Assembly: GCA_902797065.1 (NCBI GenBank)
Contig: CADBRK010000192.1
Coordinates: 1-7,924, forward strand
Length of the DNA: 7,924 bases
DNA from: an uncultured Ruminococcus sp.
Lineage (GTDB): Bacteria; Bacillota; Clostridia; Oscillospirales; Acutalibacteraceae
Reading direction: 5' to 3'
Shown here: positions 5,240-7,924 of the stretch, in pieces
Position numbering within the stretch: position 1 is the first letter of the stretch
How the letters are laid out: every line of letters begins with the position of its first letter
Program-made: the position numbers and the translations under genes
Notes under the pieces: model-generated
Told to the model about the DNA's origin: nothing
The model's database searches: none
Seen by the model: only the letters and a program-made list of their open reading frames with translations

Positions 5240-6427
5240 ATGCTGACAGGAAAAACCATCGTTCTCGCCGTAAGCGGAAGTATTGCCGCGTACAAGATCG
5301 CCAACCTCGCAAGAATGTGCAAAAAGCTTCATGCGGATGTTCAGGTGTTAATGACTAAAAATGCCGTAAACTTTATTAACCCCATCACATTTGAAAGTCT
5401 GACAGGCAACAAATGCCTTATTGATACATTCGACAGGAATTTTCAGTACAGCGTGGAGCATGTCGCACTGGCAAAAAAAGCAAGCGTAGTTATGATCGCC
5501 CCCGCAAGCGCAAATGTCATCGGGAAGATCGCAAACGGCATCGCGGACGATATGCTGACCACCACGGTTATGGCGTGTACATGCAAAAAGATCGTCTCGC
5601 CTGCTATGAATCACAATATGTTCCATAACCCGATCGTGCAGGATAACATCAAAAAGCTCGCTTCTTACGGGTACGAGATAATTACCCCCGACAGAGGTAT
5701 GCTCGCAAACGGCGATACGGGCGACGGCAGAATGCCCGACGAATCCGTACTGCTCGCATATATACTCCGAGAATGCGCATACGAAAAGGATATGCAGGGC
5801 AAAAAAGTCCTCGTGACCGCAGGCGCAACACGTGAGCCGCTTGACCCGGTACGCTTTATCACAAACCACTCTACGGGCAAAATGGGCTATGCCCTTGCGG
5901 AGAATGCCATGCTGCGCGGCGCAGACGTTACTCTTGTGACCGCCCACGCCGATATTGAACCGCCCATGTTCGTGGACGTCGTGAAAGTTAATACCGCCCG
6001 TGAGATGTACAGCGAAGTCGTATCACGCTTCGGGGAATGCGACATCGTCGTCAAAGCCGCTGCCGTAGCTGATTACCGCCCCGTGAGCGTATCCGACAAC
6101 AAGATAAAAAAATCCGACGGCAATATGACCGTCGAGTTTGAAAGGAATCCCGATATTTTAGCCGAGCTGGGCAGAAGAAAAACGACTCAGTTCCTCTGCG
6201 GCTTTTCCATGGAGACGGAAAACCTTGTGGAAAACTCAAAGCGCAAGCTTGAACGCAAGAATCTCGATATGATCTGCGCAAACAGTCTAAGAACGGCGGG
6301 CGCAGGGTTCGGAACGGACACCAACGTCGTTACGATCATTACAAAGGACAGTATTACCGAGCTGCCGTGTCTTAGCAAGCAGGAGACAGCCGCTAAGGTT
6401 TTTGACGAAATATTACAACATATGTAA
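5240..6427 (+). CDS. coaBC: Bifunctional phosphopantothenoylcysteine decarboxylase / phosphopantothenate-cysteine ligase
   Basis: CoaBC catalyses two steps of coenzyme A synthesis: CoaB joins cysteine to 4'-phosphopantothenate using CTP, and the flavoprotein CoaC decarboxylates the product to 4'-phosphopantetheine. The 395-residue length is normal. The start at 5240 has AAAGGAG 8 bases upstream. The CoaC half (about 1-180) shows the FMN-binding 'GSIAAYK' (13-19), catalytic His74 ('VEHVAL'), 'APASANVIGKIANGIADDMLT', and 'PAMNHNM' with Asn124. In the substrate clamp the usual ACGD is 'ANGD', so Asn157 replaces the active-site Cys (Cys158 in E. coli). The CoaB half (about 188-395) keeps 'TAGATREPLDPVRFITNHSTGKMG', 'AAAVADYRP' and the 'KIKK' loop (288-291) with the nucleotide-reactive Lys, plus 'ERNPDIL'. 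The gene stands alone on its strand and converges on clpC. The family call is very secure; the Cys loss is the oddity. Confidence 0.97.
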   Translation: MLTGKTIVLAVSGSIAAYKIANLARMCKKLHADVQVLMTKNAVNFINPITFESLTGNKCLIDTFDRNFQYSVEHVALAKKASVVMIAPASANVIGKIANGIADDMLTTTVMACTCKKIVSPAMNHNMFHNPIVQDNIKKLASYGYEIITPDRGMLANGDTGDGRMPDESVLLAYILRECAYEKDMQGKKVLVTAGATREPLDPVRFITNHSTGKMGYALAENAMLRGADVTLVTAHADIEPPMFVDVVKVNTAREMYSEVVSRFGECDIVVKAAAVADYRPVSVSDNKIKKSDGNMTVEFERNPDILAELGRRKTTQFLCGFSMETENLVENSKRKLERKNLDMICANSLRTAGAGFGTDTNVVTIITKDSITELPCLSKQETAAKVFDEILQHM

Positions 6428-6433
6428 AGAAAC

Positions 6434-6476
6434 GCCGCAAGAGAACTTTTGAATTCTCCTGCGGCAGTTTTGTTTT
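6434..6476. terminator. Shared terminator between convergent coaBC and clpC
   Basis: GCCGCA (6434-6439) pairs with TGCGGC (6460-6465) and GAGAA (6441-6445) with TTCTC (6454-6458), with one A-C mismatch between them and an 8-base loop. TTTTGTTTT (6468-6476) follows on the plus strand. On the minus strand GTTTCTTT follows, so it probably ends transcription from both sides, more strongly for coaBC. The T-tract overlaps the clpC stop codon. Confidence 0.8.
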
Positions 6477-7924
6477 ACTCTTTCGCTTTGTTGAACACGA
6501 ACTCTCCGTCGGCAAAATCGCAGATCACACTATCGCCCTTTGCGATGCTTCCGTCAAGGATCTTCTCGCTTACAGCGTCCTCGATCTTTGAACGGATCGT
6601 TCTTCTCAGTGGTCTTGCGCCGTATGTGTCGTCGAAACCCTCGTCGGCAAGCTTATCCTCTGCGGCGTCCGTAAACTCTATGGTGATCTCCATATCCTTG
6701 AGTCTCTGCGCAAGCGTACCGAGCATATTTCCGGCGATCTTCTTTATATCGTCGTGACTAAGCTTGTTGAACACGATAATATCGTCTACACGGTTGATGA
6801 ATTCGGGCTTGAATACCTTTTTAAGCTCGTCGAGCACGATCTCTTTGATATTTTCCTCAGCCTTTGTTTCGTCGCTGTTTGCAAAGCCGAGCGTTCCGCG
6901 CTTGTTGGCTTCGGTTATCATCGACGCGCCGACATTCGAGGTCATGACAATGACCGTGTTCTTGAAATCCACCGTTCTGCCCTGAGAATCGGTAAGTCTG
7001 CCGTCCTCAAGAATCTGCAGCAGCATATTGAACACATCGGGGTGAGCCTTTTCGATCTCGTCGAACAGCACTACCGAGTACGGCTTTCTGCGAATCTTTT
7101 CTGTAAGCTGACCGCCCTCGTCATAGCCGACATATCCCGGAGGTGAACCGATAAGCTTTGCGACGGTATGCTTCTCCATGTACTCGGACATATCGAGCCG
7201 TACCATAGCGTCCTCCGTGCCGAACATTGTCTGCGCAAGTGTTTTGGTAAGCTCTGTTTTGCCTACGCCCGTCGGTCCCAGGAAGATAAACGAACCTATC
7301 GGGCGCTTGGGGTCTTTAAGTCCTACTCTGCCTCGTCTGATCGCCTTTGCGACGGACGTTACCGCTTCGTCCTGCCCGATCACTCTTTCGTGGAGAATAC
7401 TCTCAAGCTTCAGAAGTCTTTCGCTCTCCTCCTGCGTAAGCTGCACTACGGGAACACCCGTCCACATGGAAACGATATTCGCAATATCCTCGGCTGTCAC
7501 CTGTCCCGAAATACTGTTTGTTTTCTCTTTCCATTCCTTTTTGACATTCTCAAGCTTCTCTTTGAGTGATTTTATCTTATCCCTGATCTGAGCGCAGCGT
7601 TCAAATTCCTGTGAATTGACTGCGCTTTCAAGCTCGCTTTCCTGTGCGGCTATCTCGTTTTCGATTTCTTTGAGATCATCGGGCGCAGTGTATGCGTTAA
7701 GACGTACACGTGACGCCGCCTCGTCGATGAGGTCTATCGCCTTATCGGGGAGGTATCTGTCGGCAATATATCTCGAACTCAGCGTTACGGCGGCCTTGAT
7801 AGCCTCGTCGGTTATCTTGACCTTATGGTGAGCCTCGTACTTGTCACGGAGTCCTTCGAGTATGGTTATAGACTCCTCCTGCGACGGTTCGCCGACCATG
7901 ACGGGCTGGAAACGTCTTTCAAGC
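6475..7924 (-). CDS. clpC: ATP-dependent Clp protease ATPase subunit ClpC (5' end outside the window)
   Basis: ClpC is a hexameric AAA+ unfoldase that feeds proteins to ClpP and controls stress and regulatory proteolysis. The visible 482 codons run from the end of the first ATPase domain ('LERRFQPVMVGEPSQEES') to the natural stop. The short middle domain contains a UVR motif ('SQEFERCAQIRDKIKSL'), which marks ClpC rather than ClpB. The second ATPase domain has Walker A 'GPTGVGKT' (7255-7278), Walker B 'VLFDEIEKAH' (7042-7071) and the arginine-finger region 'EFINRVDDI'. The loop 'TLGFAN' (LGF at 6883-6891) is the expected ClpP-docking tripeptide, so a proteolytic partner is likely. The end 'GARPLRRTI...' is typical. 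About 330 N-terminal residues should lie beyond the right edge, so any mcsA/mcsB/ctsR neighbours cannot be seen. Confidence 0.96.
   Translation of the reverse strand, partial: LERRFQPVMVGEPSQEESITILEGLRDKYEAHHKVKITDEAIKAAVTLSSRYIADRYLPDKAIDLIDEAASRVRLNAYTAPDDLKEIENEIAAQESELESAVNSQEFERCAQIRDKIKSLKEKLENVKKEWKEKTNSISGQVTAEDIANIVSMWTGVPVVQLTQEESERLLKLESILHERVIGQDEAVTSVAKAIRRGRVGLKDPKRPIGSFIFLGPTGVGKTELTKTLAQTMFGTEDAMVRLDMSEYMEKHTVAKLIGSPPGYVGYDEGGQLTEKIRRKPYSVVLFDEIEKAHPDVFNMLLQILEDGRLTDSQGRTVDFKNTVIVMTSNVGASMITEANKRGTLGFANSDETKAEENIKEIVLDELKKVFKPEFINRVDDIIVFNKLSHDDIKKIAGNMLGTLAQRLKDMEITIEFTDAAEDKLADEGFDDTYGARPLRRTIRSKIEDAVSEKILDGSIAKGDSVICDFADGEFVFNKAKE

Noticed and set aside
5348..5947. 199-codon minus-strand open frame
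   Set aside because: It is a shadow of coaBC, whose plus-strand product matches a well-known enzyme along its whole length.
7178..7591. 137-codon plus-strand open frame
   Set aside because: It is antisense to conserved ClpC coding sequence, including Walker A and the middle domain.

Overview
The window looks like chromosomal DNA from a gut-type Clostridia bacterium, most likely Oscillospiraceae / Ruminococcus-like. This is inferred from strong AGGAGG-type ribosome binding sites, moderate GC, a UVR-motif ClpC, a fused CoaBC, and intergenic palindromes with CTCCCTC/GAGGGAG arms that I associate with gut Clostridia. No species marker is present.

Layout, left to right. Positions 1-272 hold a palindromic repeat at the left edge, then the leader of a two-gene operon. 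Positions 276-2019 encode an ECF-type sigma factor and, overlapping it by 11 bases, a single-pass membrane protein that is probably its anti-sigma factor or sensor. That partner has a long Ser-rich linker carrying a fresh 66-bp tandem duplication. The operon ends at a terminator at 2042-2079. Positions 2020-2521 hold no gene. They contain half of one repeat family (2112-2147), a 226-bp element with 12-bp terminal inverted repeats (2151-2376), and a second hairpin resembling the first terminator.

Positions 2522-3640 (minus strand) encode an unrecognised 372-residue multi-pass membrane protein. The 863 bases upstream of it (3641-4503) have no intact gene. They contain an array of about four 88-bp direct repeats, each full unit carrying a hairpin. 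A possible promoter sits just upstream, so the array could be the transcribed leader of the membrane protein. Beyond that are a strong bidirectional terminator, a short 3' gene remnant, a MITE-like element (4292-4437) and the terminator of the next gene.

Positions 4504-5052 (minus) encode a small zinc-ribbon membrane protein with its own promoter. Divergently transcribed from it is coaBC (5240-6427, plus), which makes 4'-phosphopantetheine for coenzyme A. The CoaC half has Asn where the family normally has the active-site Cys. coaBC converges on clpC (minus, cut by the right edge) across a shared hairpin terminator.

Functionally, the right part is core metabolism and proteolysis. The left and middle parts are accessory: a signal-responsive sigma operon, an orphan membrane protein with a repeat leader, and several small mobile-type repeats. 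The most unusual items are the 88-bp array with its membrane protein and the Cys-to-Asn change in CoaC. I found no CRISPR array, tRNA, rRNA or recognisable riboswitch.
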